Of a DNA stretch of 64,000 bases, positions 55,505-64,000 are shown piece after piece. This DNA is from Chloroflexota bacterium (GTDB lineage: Bacteria > Chloroflexota > Chloroflexia > Chloroflexales > Roseiflexaceae). Made by a program: the position numbers and the translations under genes. The notes under the pieces are model-generated. The model was not told where the DNA came from and ran no database searches. It worked only from the letters and a program-made list of their open reading frames with translations. The stretch is from positions 1 to 64,000 of the forward strand of contig JACAEQ010000112.1 in assembly GCA_013388755.1 (NCBI GenBank), written 5' to 3'. How positions within the stretch are numbered: the first letter of the stretch is position 1; each line of letters begins with the position of its first letter.

Positions 55505-55556
55505 GCGGCGAGCAGGAATGGCGGCGCGTCCGCGGATCGCGGTTGCTGCTCGCCGC
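55505..55556. repeat. Inverted repeat in the spacer between the oxidoreductase and epimerase genes
   Basis: GCGGCGAGCAG and CTGCTCGCCGC (11 bp, perfect) enclose 30 GC-rich bases. A second small inverted repeat GGCGGC-GTATGA-GCCGCC lies near 55662. The 259-base spacer has no supported gene. Confidence 0.6.
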
Positions 55557-55706
55557 TGTGGTCCTACGAGTTGTGCGGTCGCCCTGATGGGCGATGCTCG
55601 CAGTCTGATTCCTCCTGCCCCTTCGACGCGCGCGGGGCACGGGTCGGCGGCGTGGTGCTCCGTGGGGCGGCGTATGAGCCGCCCTTGTGTGGGAGAGCCC
55701 TGCTGC

Positions 55707-56855
55707 CTACCGTTCGATCTGCACCCAGCGGCCCTCGCGTGCGCTGCGCAGGATGGCTTCGCCCAGGATCAGTTCTTCGTGCCCGTCGGCGAAGGTCGGG
55801 TAGTCGGGTGCGGCGGGTGGCGCACCGGCGGCGACGGCGCGATAGACTGCCTTGTAGAGTTGTTTGAACGTGTCGGGAAAACCTTCGGCATGGCCACCGG
55901 GATAGTCGGTGGCGCCGCGCGCGGCGGGCAATAACAATGCCGGGTCGCGCAGCAGTATGCCGCTTGGCACTTCACGCCGGCCCAGCCACAGTTCTTCCGG
56001 TCGTTCCGAGTCCCATGCCAGCGCGGCGCGTTCGCCGTCAATCTCATAGCTGAGCCGGTTCTTGCGCCCCGGGCTGACCTGTGAGACGGTCAGGACACCA
56101 CGCGCACCACTGGCGAAACGGAGCAGGATGCTGGCGTAGTCTTCGGTATGGATCGGTTGTTCGACGGTATCGGCTGCCGTCACCTCTTTGCCGGTGAAGG
56201 TATCGATCGGTTTTGTCGGTTTGCGGCGCACGGGAATGAACGTCGCCATATCGGTCATGACCGCGCTCACCCGGTCGCCGCTGATGAAGGTCATCAGATC
56301 GAGCCAGTGCGAACCGATGTCGGCGACGGCGCGCAATTCGCCGCCCAGTTCGGGTTCAAGCCGCCAGTTCCAGTCCGTCGGCAGCATGAGCCAGTCCTGC
56401 AGATATGACCCCTGGATGACACGTGGCGCGCCGATCTCGCCGGACTGTACCAGCGCGCGGGCGTGCTGGCACAATGGGTAGAAGCGAATATTGAAGTTCA
56501 CCGCGTGGACGACTCCGGCACTGCCGGCCAGGCGCACCAGTTCCGCCGATTCGGCGGATGTCAGGGCCAGAGGCTTTTCACAGACGACATGCTTTCCAGC
56601 GGCGATTGCCGCGCGGACCTGCGGAAAGTGGAGATGATTGGGCGTCGTGATATGCACGACCGTGACGCGCGGATCAGCCAGCATCGCCTCGAAATCGGGA
56701 TACACCGGCAGGCGGAGCGCGTCTGCCTTGGCATGGGCGCGTTCGGGGCTCGAACCGACGACGCCAAGCACGGGAATACCGAGGCGGCGCAGCGCCTCGA
56801 CGTGGACGACCCCGATGAAGCCGGTGCCGACGACGGCTGCGGAGATCTCTGCCAT
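55707..56855 (-). CDS. Gfo/Idh/MocA-family oxidoreductase
   Basis: 382 residues. The Rossmann nucleotide-binding loop [26 protein letters not shown], and the catalytic-region lysine Lys94 in [11 protein letters not shown] define the N-terminal domain. The C-terminal domain has [15 protein letters not shown] with the conserved His. It oxidises or reduces a sugar or cyclitol with NAD(P). Together with the downstream isomerase it suggests a two-step sugar-conversion pathway, substrate unknown. Confidence 0.92.
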   Translation of the reverse strand: MAEISAAVVGTGFIGVVHVEALRRLGIPVLGVVGSSPERAHAKADALRLPVYPDFEAMLADPRVTVVHITTPNHLHFPQVRAAIAAGKHVVCEKPLALTSAESAELVRLAGSAGVVHAVNFNIRFYPLCQHARALVQSGEIGAPRVIQGSYLQDWLMLPTDWNWRLEPELGGELRAVADIGSHWLDLMTFISGDRVSAVMTDMATFIPVRRKPTKPIDTFTGKEVTAADTVEQPIHTEDYASILLRFASGARGVLTVSQVSPGRKNRLSYEIDGERAALAWDSERPEELWLGRREVPSGILLRDPALLLPAARGATDYPGGHAEGFPDTFKQLYKAVYRAVAAGAPPAAPDYPTFADGHEELILGEAILRSAREGRWVQIER

Positions 56856-56963
56856 AGAGCACCTCGCGATAGCAGGTAGGTAGATGGTTGATGGCGTTGA
56901 TTGTCGCCCGATTGGCCCATGCTGTCAAATGCCGCAGGAATGCCCCCGCAGTCGTGCCGGGAG

Positions 56964-56972
56964 TGGTACAAT
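56964..56972 (+). promoter_or_regulatory. Extended -10 promoter candidate of deoC
   Basis: TGGTACAAT, an extended -10 box 72 bases before the deoC ATG. No good -35. Confidence 0.45.
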
Positions 56973-57043
56973 CCGGTGTGCGGCGCCGGCAGGATGATCC
57001 GGACGGCGCCGCACCGGTTCCTCATATGGTTGAGAGGCCACAG

Positions 57044-57790
57044 ATGTCTGACATAACAATTGAGAATCTGACCTATGAGCAGGTGGCAAAGACGATCGAT
57101 CATTCGTTGTTGCGCCCTGAATTGACCACGCAGGAGGTTGCGGCGGGATGTGAACTGGCGTTGCGGTACCACACGGCATCGGTATGCGTCAAGCCGTGTG
57201 ATGTGCCGCTTGCGGCGCGCATCCTGGCCGGAACCGATGTGGCGGTTGGCTCGGTCGTCGGTTTCCCGCACGGTAGCCACGCAACGGCGACCAAGGTGTT
57301 CGAGTCGCGCCTGGCGCTTGATCAGGGCGCCGTTGAACTTGATATGGTGATCAACATCGGCTGGATGCGCTCCGGCCATGAGGACGATGTGCTGGCCGAT
57401 ATTCGCGCCGTCGTCGAGGCCGCCAGGGGCCGGGCGCTGGTCAAGGTTATCCTGGAAAATGCATATCTCAGCGATCGGGAGAAGGAACGCGCCTCGCGGC
57501 TTGTCGAGGCTGCCGGCGCCGATTTTGTGAAGACGTCAACCGGCTTCGCTCCGTCTGGTGCAACCATCCCCGACCTGCAACTGATGCGGCGCACGGTTTC
57601 GCCTGCCGTGCAGGTGAAGGCCGCGGGAGGTGTGCGTACGCTCGATGCGCTGATTGATGTGCTGCGCGTGGGTGTAACGCGCGTCGGCGCCACCGCGACC
57701 GCCGCCATGCTTGATGAGTTTTGCCGGCGCAAGGGGTTGCCTGTTGTCGGTGCCGGAGAGCAGGCGCCTGTTGCTCCGGGAACATACTGA
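57044..57790 (+). CDS. deoC: Deoxyribose-phosphate aldolase
   Basis: 248 residues from ATG 57044, with GAGAGG seven bases upstream; the longer frame from 56888 has no support. It splits 2-deoxyribose 5-phosphate into acetaldehyde and glyceraldehyde 3-phosphate. Lys163 in DFVKTSTGF forms the Schiff base, Lys192 in VKAAGGVRT and Asp100 in VELDMVINIG complete the proton relay. It precedes gmhA by 38 bases. Confidence 0.96.
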   Translation: MSDITIENLTYEQVAKTIDHSLLRPELTTQEVAAGCELALRYHTASVCVKPCDVPLAARILAGTDVAVGSVVGFPHGSHATATKVFESRLALDQGAVELDMVINIGWMRSGHEDDVLADIRAVVEAARGRALVKVILENAYLSDREKERASRLVEAAGADFVKTSTGFAPSGATIPDLQLMRRTVSPAVQVKAAGGVRTLDALIDVLRVGVTRVGATATAAMLDEFCRRKGLPVVGAGEQAPVAPGTY

Positions 57791-57828
57791 TATGCCGGGC
57801 GGAACCGCCTTGCGAGTAGTTCACACCA

Positions 57829-58431
57829 ATGATGTCCGATAGCGAAGCGTACATCCTGCTGGCGACCAGCGAGATCGAAGCCAGCATTGCGGTCAAGCGC
57901 CGCGTCATCGAGGCTCATCTGCCGGTCGTCGCTGCCATCGCGGGGCTGGTCGTTGAAACGTTGCGTCGCGGCAACAAGCTGCTCCTGTGCGGCAATGGCG
58001 GCAGCGCCGCAGATGCCCAGCATATCGCCGCCGAGTTTGTCAGTCGCTTTCGCCGTGAACGCCAGGGCCTGCCGGCCATCGCCCTGACGACCGATACCTC
58101 AATCCTGACGGCGATCGGCAACGATTATGGGTATGAACGCGTCTTTGCGCGCCAGATCGAGGCGCTTGGCCGGCCCGGCGATCTGGCAATCGGGATCAGC
58201 ACCAGTGGCGAGTCGGCCAGCGTGATTGCGGCGATGCGCGCGGCACGGGCGGGCGGGTTGGCAACGGCCGGGTTGTCCGGCGCGACCGGCGGGGCATTGC
58301 GCGATCAGGTTGATCTCTGCCTGTGTGTTCCATCGCAGAACACGGCGCGCATCCAGGAAACCCATATCACCGTGGCGCATGTCGTCTGCGAAATCGCCGA
58401 GCGCGAATTATGCAGCGATCCGATTCTATAA
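57829..58431 (+). CDS. gmhA: Phosphoheptose isomerase (SIS domain)
   Basis: 200 residues. GmhA converts sedoheptulose 7-phosphate to D-glycero-manno-heptose 7-phosphate. LLCGNGGSAADAQHIAAEFVSRF, LTTDTSILTAIGNDYGYE, IGISTSGES and ARIQETHITVAHVVCEIAE are hallmark GmhA segments, including the zinc/active-site His, Glu and Gln. A DiaA-like non-enzymatic SIS protein is the main alternative. In a lineage generally thought to lack lipopolysaccharide, heptose could serve a glycoprotein or capsule. No ribosome-binding site is obvious. Confidence 0.9.
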   Translation: MMSDSEAYILLATSEIEASIAVKRRVIEAHLPVVAAIAGLVVETLRRGNKLLLCGNGGSAADAQHIAAEFVSRFRRERQGLPAIALTTDTSILTAIGNDYGYERVFARQIEALGRPGDLAIGISTSGESASVIAAMRAARAGGLATAGLSGATGGALRDQVDLCLCVPSQNTARIQETHITVAHVVCEIAERELCSDPIL

Positions 58432-58566
58432 TGCGTCGATTCTGTAACATCTGGCGCTTGTGGAGCGTCACCCCGACCGGCTACCATCACTGGCAGTATA
58501 TTCGCCACTGTTCCCCGACGCATGTTCCATAGTGGCGCATCATACGCTGATGAGGATGGATAACTG

Positions 58567-60552
58567 ATGATAGCATTGCCTGCATTGCATCCATGGTTGA
58601 GGGGCATTGCTGCTCTGTGCCTGTTTGCGACCCTGGCGATGGCACCGGACCGGGCGAGCCGTGCGCAGGAACCTGTCGCTGCGCCAGGCGCACCGCCCGC
58701 GGCATGCGCCGCGCCGATCGCGCCGGTGACGCTCGTCAATCCGGTGGTGATCACCAGTTGCACCGAGGCGGCGGTACGGACGGCGCTGGCAGCCGGTGGG
58801 CATATCACCTTCGATTGCGGGCCGAACCCGGTGATTATTCCGATCACTGCACCGCTGGTCACCTCGGCCACGCGCGATATTGTGCTCGACGGCAAGGGCC
58901 TGGTGACACTCGATGGCGGTGGTACGAGCCGGATCATCGAGAAACCGTTCACCCCCGGCTCGGAAACGAACAAGACGTCCGGCAATGACCTGGTGCTACA
59001 GAACATCCGCCTCATCGGCGGTCGCGCCCCGGCGGCGACGAAGCGTCAGGACGACCGGGCGCGTGGTGGCGCCGTCTGGGTAACGAGCCCCGGGACGCGG
59101 CTGCATGTCATCAATGCAGTGTTCGAGAATAATCGCACCACCAGTGTCACCGACGAAGATAATCAGGGCGGCGCGGTTTTTGCAGGGAACATATATGAGA
59201 CGGTGATTGTCGGCTCAGTGTTCAGCAATAACGAAGCCGGCAGCGGCGGCGCCTTCGGCGGCATTGCGACCGGGTTGCAGATCTACAATTCACGCTTCGA
59301 CAACAACCGCGCGGCTGATGCCTCGCCGGGCGGTATCGTTCGCGGCCACGGCGGCGCGATCCATCTCGATGGCGTCAGCAACGGATTCAATCCGATCACC
59401 AGCAATACAGTAGATATCTGTGGCAGTGTCTTCGACGGTAACACCGCAACCCGTGGCGGCGGGGCGCTCAAGGTGACGATTTCCGACAACCTGGGCACCA
59501 GGGCGATCTATGCCCGATCGACGTTCAACAACAATCGTGTGCTTGATGCCCCGCCCGCCGAAGGGCACGGCGGCGCGATCTATCATATTGAAGACGATCG
59601 CGCCGGCGGATCGGGCGAGGACAATATCGAGGTTCGCGAATCGACGTTTAGCGGCAACTATGCGCCCCGCCAGGGCGGCGGTGTCTGGTTCACGATCCTG
59701 GGGCGCGGCAGGGTGATCAATGCTACGTTTTACAACAACCGCGTCGCGACCGCCGGCACAAATATCGTCGGGCAGGGTGGGGGCATGGTGATCAGCGATG
59801 GGACAATTGATGTCAGCCATACAACGTTTGCCAACAATTTCGCAACGTATCAGGGCGGCGCAATCTTCGCCGGAGGTTCGGCCTCGGTCACATTGACCGG
59901 TTCGATCTTCTACGATAATCGGCTCGACCCGACGCATACCAATCCTTCAACTACCGAGTATCAGGGGTATCATACGAACCGCCCGCTGACAAACGGCGGG
60001 GGCAACATCCAGTACCCGCGTACCAGGGCGCCCGACTTCAATCATGATATCAACAACCTGATTACCTCGCCCGCGTCTGCCATTCTGTTTCAGAACCCGC
60101 AACTGGGGCCACTGGTTGACAATGGCGGCCCGTCGCCGACCATGGCGATCCCGGCCGCAAGCCCGGCATTCAATGCCGCCGTGGCAGCTTCCTGCCCGGC
60201 GACCGACCAGCGGGGTATTGGCCGGCCCCAGGGTGGCGCATGCGATGTCGGCGCGTACGAGCTTGTTGTAAGGTTGACCCTCAGCCCGCCATTCGTCGGT
60301 GTCGGTGAGGTGGGAACGGTTGTTACGGTCCATGGCGCAGGATTTGATTCTGGGAGCAAGATTGTCATCGGTGGGACTGAACGCGCGACGGTGTTTGTAA
60401 GCGCGACCGAATTGCGCACGGCGCTCGTCGCGGCTGATGTGGCGAGCGTGAGAGATCTGGCTGTGAGCGTCAGTAATTCGGCGCTGCCATTTGAGACGCT
60501 CAGTGTGGTGTCGCAGGTGTACCGGGTGCGACTGCCGCTGATCAGGCGCTAG
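58567..60552 (+). CDS. Secreted right-handed beta-helix protein with IPT/TIG domain
   Basis: 661 residues. A signal peptide (WLRGIAALCLFATLAMAPDRASRAQ) precedes an opening region and many 20-25-residue beta-helix coils with repeated NN, GGA and GGAI(F/Y) turns (e.g. FSNNEAGSGGAFGG, FANNFATYQGGAIFAGG). Near residue 535 DQRGIGRPQGGACDVGAYE is the choice-of-anchor-Q-type motif. An IPT/TIG beta-sandwich (about 570-645) and the short tail VYRVRLPLIRR close the protein. It is probably exported and surface-attached, perhaps binding or cleaving polysaccharide; no catalytic residues are recognisable. Confidence 0.85.
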   Translation: MIALPALHPWLRGIAALCLFATLAMAPDRASRAQEPVAAPGAPPAACAAPIAPVTLVNPVVITSCTEAAVRTALAAGGHITFDCGPNPVIIPITAPLVTSATRDIVLDGKGLVTLDGGGTSRIIEKPFTPGSETNKTSGNDLVLQNIRLIGGRAPAATKRQDDRARGGAVWVTSPGTRLHVINAVFENNRTTSVTDEDNQGGAVFAGNIYETVIVGSVFSNNEAGSGGAFGGIATGLQIYNSRFDNNRAADASPGGIVRGHGGAIHLDGVSNGFNPITSNTVDICGSVFDGNTATRGGGALKVTISDNLGTRAIYARSTFNNNRVLDAPPAEGHGGAIYHIEDDRAGGSGEDNIEVRESTFSGNYAPRQGGGVWFTILGRGRVINATFYNNRVATAGTNIVGQGGGMVISDGTIDVSHTTFANNFATYQGGAIFAGGSASVTLTGSIFYDNRLDPTHTNPSTTEYQGYHTNRPLTNGGGNIQYPRTRAPDFNHDINNLITSPASAILFQNPQLGPLVDNGGPSPTMAIPAASPAFNAAVAASCPATDQRGIGRPQGGACDVGAYELVVRLTLSPPFVGVGEVGTVVTVHGAGFDSGSKIVIGGTERATVFVSATELRTALVAADVASVRDLAVSVSNSALPFETLSVVSQVYRVRLPLIRR

Positions 60553-60574
60553 TACCAATACTTTTCAAATAGGC

Positions 60575-60860
60575 CCGTCACTCCCACCCCAGCCCTCTCC
60601 CTCCGGGGGAGGGAGCCCGCCTCCTCTCCCCCCAGCGGTGGTTGGGCGCGGGGCTGTGCGGTGCGGAAAGCCGTATGTGAAGGGTATTGGCGCCAGTACA
60701 CCACTGGCGTACATCCTCGCCCGGCGGTTGAAACCGCGCCTGGAGGCGCTGCGTGCCGGGCGTCGGTCTGCGCCGACGCTTTCCCATCTGCGACGGCGGG
60801 TGGTTGGCCGAAGGCTCAGAGGCGCGACTGACGCAAGAACACACATACCTGATAACGAGG
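60575..60860. repeat. Repeat-rich intergenic region with terminator-like hairpin
   Basis: 60597-60615 forms the hairpin CTCCCTCC-GGG-GGAGGGAG. Further on, CGGCGGTTGAAACCGCGCCTG and a following inverted-repeat-rich stretch resemble dispersed palindromic repeats of filamentous phototrophs and cyanobacteria (from memory). No gene is supported in the 320-base gap; ATG 60873 of sppA has its own GAGGGAGAG ribosome-binding site. Confidence 0.6.
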
Positions 60861-60872
60861 GAGAGAACACCC

Positions 60873-61922
60873 ATGACCGAAGGAACCTCGGCGCCTGCGC
60901 CGCTGCCACAGCCGGCGCAGACGCCACCACGCAAGGATCGCACGTGGCTCATTGTGGTGGCCATTGTGCTGGGTATTGTACTGGCGTGCGCCATACTGCC
61001 GCTTGGCGGCATGGCGCTCCTCCTGGCATCTGCCGGCCAGGGCGCGACAACGACTGCTGCCAGCGGCACATGGCAGGAACAGGTGATCTCCGGACGCGGC
61101 AATGATCGTGTGGTGGTGATTACCGTCAGCGGCGTGATTGGTGCCGGCAGTAGTGATGGCGTGTTTTCCACTGGCCTGAGCCACGAGCAACTGATCTCAC
61201 AGATCCGTACCGCCGCCGGCGACTCGCGCGTCAGAGCGGTGGTGTTGCGGGTTGATAGCCCGGGCGGATCGGTGGTCGCCAGCAACGAGTTGTATGGTGA
61301 GCTTCTGAAGCTGCGCGAGCGCGGCAAGCGACTGGTTATATCCATGGGAACCACCGCCGCCAGTGGTGGGTACTATATCTCAATGGCGGGTGAACAGGTG
61401 TATGCCAACCCGGATACGCTCACCGGCAGCCTCGGCGTGATCGTCTCGCTGCTCAACTATGACGAAGCGTTCAGCCGGCTGGGGCTGCAGGAGTATGTGT
61501 ATAAGAGCGGCGAGTTCAAGGATATTGGTTCGCCGTTGCGACCGCCACGGCCCGAAGAGGAAGCGATCTGGAACGCGCTGGTGGATGAGGCCTACCAGGG
61601 GTTCGTGGACGTGATTGTTGAAGGCCGTGGTATGGCTCGTGACGATGTGTTGCGCGTTGCCGACGGGCGCGTGTACACCGGGCGGCAGGCGCTGGCGCTG
61701 GGCCTGGTGGATGAACTTGGCAACCTGGACGATGCGATTGAGGGCGCGAAAGCGCTTGCCGGCCTGGATGAGGCGCTTGTCGTTCGCTACCGATCGTTCA
61801 ACTCGTTGCGTGAGTTGCTGCAAGCCAGCCTCGAACGCAGCGCGCAGCCTGCCGATCCGCTCGGTCTGCGCGCGATCGCTCAGCCACAGACGCCGCGCCT
61901 GGAGTATCGTTTTGTGCCCTGA
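60873..61922 (+). CDS. sppA: Signal peptide peptidase SppA (S49 family, short form)
   Basis: 349 residues. One membrane helix (residues 24-53) anchors an extracytoplasmic serine-lysine protease that cleaves leftover signal peptides. Ser164 in TTAASGGYYIS is the nucleophile and Lys216 in KSGEFKDIGSP the general base; their 52-residue spacing equals that of Bacillus SppA (147/199). DSPGGSVVAS and TGSLGVI are further hallmarks. This is the single-domain form. Confidence 0.95.
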   Translation: MTEGTSAPAPLPQPAQTPPRKDRTWLIVVAIVLGIVLACAILPLGGMALLLASAGQGATTTAASGTWQEQVISGRGNDRVVVITVSGVIGAGSSDGVFSTGLSHEQLISQIRTAAGDSRVRAVVLRVDSPGGSVVASNELYGELLKLRERGKRLVISMGTTAASGGYYISMAGEQVYANPDTLTGSLGVIVSLLNYDEAFSRLGLQEYVYKSGEFKDIGSPLRPPRPEEEAIWNALVDEAYQGFVDVIVEGRGMARDDVLRVADGRVYTGRQALALGLVDELGNLDDAIEGAKALAGLDEALVVRYRSFNSLRELLQASLERSAQPADPLGLRAIAQPQTPRLEYRFVP

Positions 61923-62005
61923 TGTGCCGTGGGGGAGCGCGGCACTATGTCACGCAACACGTTGAGGTGAGACCATGCGGGCCGTCGTGTGAAAAAGGGG
62001 GGGCC

Positions 62006-62941
62006 ATGGCGCGTGTGCTGGTGACCGGCGGCGCCGGTTTCATTGGTTCGCACCTTGTTGAGGCTCTGTTGCGCCGTGGCGACATGGTGCGTGTGCTCGA
62101 CAATCTCTCGACCGGCCGGGCCGAGAACCTGGCTGCGGTGCGCGATGATATTGAATTGATCATTGGTGACCTCCGCGACGAAGCGACGGTGCGCCGCGCG
62201 GTTGCCGGCGTCGAGGCGGTGATGCACCAGGGCGCACTGGCATCCGTGCAGCGTTCGGTGGATGATCCGTTGACGACCAATGCCGTGAATGTGACCGGGA
62301 CGCTGCACGTGCTGATGGCTGCGCGCGACGCACGGGTGCAGCGAGTGGTCTTTGCCTCGTCGTCATCGGTCTATGGCGATACGCCGACACTCCCCAAGAT
62401 TGAGACCATGCCGCCGCGCCCACGCTCGCCCTATGCCGTCTCGAAGCTGGCCGGCGAGCAGTATTGCCTGGCGTTCAGCGCGGTGTACGGCCTGCCGGCG
62501 ATTGCGTTACGCTATTTCAACGTGTTTGGCCCGCGCCAGGACCCGCGTTCCGAGTATGCTGCCGTGATCCCGCGCTTTCTCGATCGCATGGTGCGTGGTC
62601 TTGCGCCGGTGATCTATGGTGACGGAGAACAATCGCGCGACTTTACCTACGTTGAGAATGTTGTGGCAGCCAACCTCGCTGCCCTGGATGCTCCTGCCGA
62701 TTGCTCGGCGGTGTTCAATGTCGGCGCCGGGGAGCGCACCTCGTTGCTGCAACTGGCGGCGCAGATCAACCGGTTGCTTGGCAGCGATCTTGTGCCCGAG
62801 CACCACCCGCCGCGCGCGGGTGATGTGCGCCACTCGCTCGCAAGTATTACCGCCATCGGTGAGACGCTCGGTTATGCGCCGCGTGTAACCCTTGCCGATG
62901 GCCTGGCGCACACTGTCACCTGGTTCCGTGAAACTGTATGA
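62006..62941 (+). CDS. NAD-dependent sugar epimerase/dehydratase (UDP-glucose 4-epimerase-like)
   Basis: 311 residues from ATG 62006, with an AAAAAGGGGGGG ribosome-binding tract. Extended SDR: GGAGFIGSHLVEALL (NAD loop), Ser in FASSSSVYGD, and catalytic YAVSK in PYAVSKLAGEQY. RYFNVFGPRQDP and DGEQSRDFTYVENVV are typical of GalE/WbpP enzymes acting on UDP-glucose or UDP-GlcNAc. The next gene is a UDP-sugar dehydrogenase, 16 bases on, pointing to polysaccharide precursor synthesis. Confidence 0.92.
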   Translation: MARVLVTGGAGFIGSHLVEALLRRGDMVRVLDNLSTGRAENLAAVRDDIELIIGDLRDEATVRRAVAGVEAVMHQGALASVQRSVDDPLTTNAVNVTGTLHVLMAARDARVQRVVFASSSSVYGDTPTLPKIETMPPRPRSPYAVSKLAGEQYCLAFSAVYGLPAIALRYFNVFGPRQDPRSEYAAVIPRFLDRMVRGLAPVIYGDGEQSRDFTYVENVVAANLAALDAPADCSAVFNVGAGERTSLLQLAAQINRLLGSDLVPEHHPPRAGDVRHSLASITAIGETLGYAPRVTLADGLAHTVTWFRETV

Positions 62942-62957
62942 ACAAAGGATGAACCGC

Positions 62958-64000
62958 ATGGCCCTGTTGTCCGCAGCGAAGGAACGATTACTCGAGCGGA
63001 TCGCCCGGCGAACGGTGCGCGTCGGCATTATCGGCGTCGGCTACGTCGGTTTGCCGCTCGCGACCGTGTTTGGCAGCGCCGGGCTGCGCGTCACCGCTAT
63101 TGACATGAGTACCGAGCGGGTTGCCGCCATCAATGCCGGGCACAGCTATATTGAAGATGTTCCCTCCAGTCTTGTGGCGCATCTGCGTGCCGATGGCCTG
63201 CTCGATGCCACGTGCGATGTCAGCGTGCTGGCCGAACTCGATGCGATCAGCATCTGCGTGCCGACGCCGTTGCGCAAAACACGCGACCCGGATATTTCGG
63301 CGATCATCAATGTAACGGAACAGATCGCACGCTATCTGCGGCCCGGCCAGGTGATCATTCTGGAAAGCACAACCTACCCTGGCACCACGCGCGAGATCAT
63401 TCTGCCACGGCTGGAGGCCGGCGGGCTGCGTGTCGGGGTGGACTATTTCCTGGCGTTTTCGCCTGAACGCGTCGATCCTGGCCGTACTGACTGGACGACG
63501 CGTAACACGCCGAAGGTCATGGGTGGGGTGACACCGGCCTGCCTGGAGACGGCACGCGCGCTTTATGAGACGGCGATTGAACGGGTCGTTCCGGTGAGCA
63601 GCCCGGAGGCGGCCGAAATGGTCAAGTTGCTCGAGAACACCTTCCGTGCCGTCAATATCGGCCTGGTGAACGAAGTGCTGCTGATGTGCGACAAGCTCGG
63701 CCTTGATGTGTGGGAAGTGATTGACGCTGCGGCCAGCAAACCGTTCGGCTTTATGAAGTTTACGCCGGGGCCTGGCCTGGGAGGGCACTGCATCCCGATC
63801 GATCCGCTCTACCTGTCGTGGAAGCTGAAGACGCTCAACTATACGGCGCGCTTCATTGACCTGGCGAGCGAGGTCAATACCGACATGCCGCGCTACTGGG
63901 TGCAGAAGGTGCAGGATGCCCTGAACGAAGATGGTCGGGCGCTGAAGGGCAGCCGCGTCCTGGTGCTGGGTGCTGCGTACAAACGCGACATTGATGATGT
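62958..64000 (+). CDS. UDP-sugar 6-dehydrogenase (WbpA/UDP-GlcNAc dehydrogenase type), 3' end cut by window
   Basis: 347 residues visible of about 430. ATG 62958 has AAAGGA eight bases upstream; ATG 62949 in the same frame has none. Rossmann loop VGIIGVGYVGLPLA, VPTPLRKTRDPDIS, STTYPGTT, FSPERVDPGR, and the catalytic cysteine region GPGLGGHCIPIDP mark the UDP-Glc/GDP-Man dehydrogenase family, closest to WbpA/WecC-like members. It oxidises C6 of a UDP-sugar to the uronic acid using two NAD. The final NAD-sensing domain runs off the edge (LGAAYKRDIDDV). Confidence 0.93.
   Translation, partial: MALLSAAKERLLERIARRTVRVGIIGVGYVGLPLATVFGSAGLRVTAIDMSTERVAAINAGHSYIEDVPSSLVAHLRADGLLDATCDVSVLAELDAISICVPTPLRKTRDPDISAIINVTEQIARYLRPGQVIILESTTYPGTTREIILPRLEAGGLRVGVDYFLAFSPERVDPGRTDWTTRNTPKVMGGVTPACLETARALYETAIERVVPVSSPEAAEMVKLLENTFRAVNIGLVNEVLLMCDKLGLDVWEVIDAAASKPFGFMKFTPGPGLGGHCIPIDPLYLSWKLKTLNYTARFIDLASEVNTDMPRYWVQKVQDALNEDGRALKGSRVLVLGAAYKRDIDD

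Overview
The window looks like chromosomal DNA of a Chloroflexota bacterium, most plausibly a Roseiflexus-like member of class Chloroflexia. This is inferred from the high GC content, two tricorn-type proteases, a Tat-exported oligopeptide-binding lipoprotein, multi-GAF/PAS signalling proteins, DUF4129/DUF4350 proteins, and spacers filled with simple repeats and small palindromic elements. I saw no tRNA, rRNA, CRISPR array, phage or plasmid genes.

Layout. 0-5 kb: the tail of an IS630-type transposase, a 104-bp palindromic repeat, a GT4 glycosyltransferase, then a leftward cluster of two phosphofructokinases around a LacD-type aldolase. The active-site signatures predict that one PFK uses PPi and the other ATP. 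5-8.4 kb: three membrane or exported proteins (DUF4129, DUF4350, polytopic). 8.4-9.6 kb: leftward ribosomal operon rplU-rpmA-rpmE with a consensus promoter and leader hairpin. 9.8-12.8 kb: receiver-GAF-GAF-GAF-PAS-cyclase. 12.9-24.3 kb: leftward purD-purN and, upstream of them, an ABC3/MacB-like exporter (two ATPases, one with a C-terminal AbrB-like domain; a 947-aa permease; a lipoprotein adaptor) headed by a lipoprotein made of two fused solute-binding domains. 24.6-29 kb: a tricorn-like protease overlapping galM, followed by MITE-like repeats. 29-38.7 kb: an uncharacterised protein, a site-2 protease with CBS domains, a sugar-binding/STAS regulator, an SH3 protein, a PAS kinase/response-regulator pair and a GT4. 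38.9-46 kb: pyruvate phosphate dikinase and an oppA-oppB-oppC locus whose spacers carry simple repeats. 46-54.5 kb: a canonical tricorn protease, methyltransferase, DUF2892, aminotransferase, orphan response regulator, winged-helix protein and sulfite-oxidase-like enzyme. 54.5-64 kb: sugar isomerase/epimerase, Gfo/Idh oxidoreductase, deoC, gmhA, a secreted beta-helix protein, sppA and two nucleotide-sugar genes (the last cut by the window edge).

How the genes fit together. PPi-PFK, aldolase and PPDK could form a PPi-linked glycolytic/gluconeogenic route. The opp locus and the two tricorn proteases suggest peptide uptake and turnover. The right end (gmhA, epimerase, UDP-sugar dehydrogenase) looks like the start of a surface-polysaccharide region. 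Most of the window is ordinary core metabolism and signalling. The most unusual items are the AbrB-tailed ABC ATPase, the tandem solute-binding lipoprotein beside an exporter, the PBP-STAS regulator, and two repeat families that show compensatory base changes.
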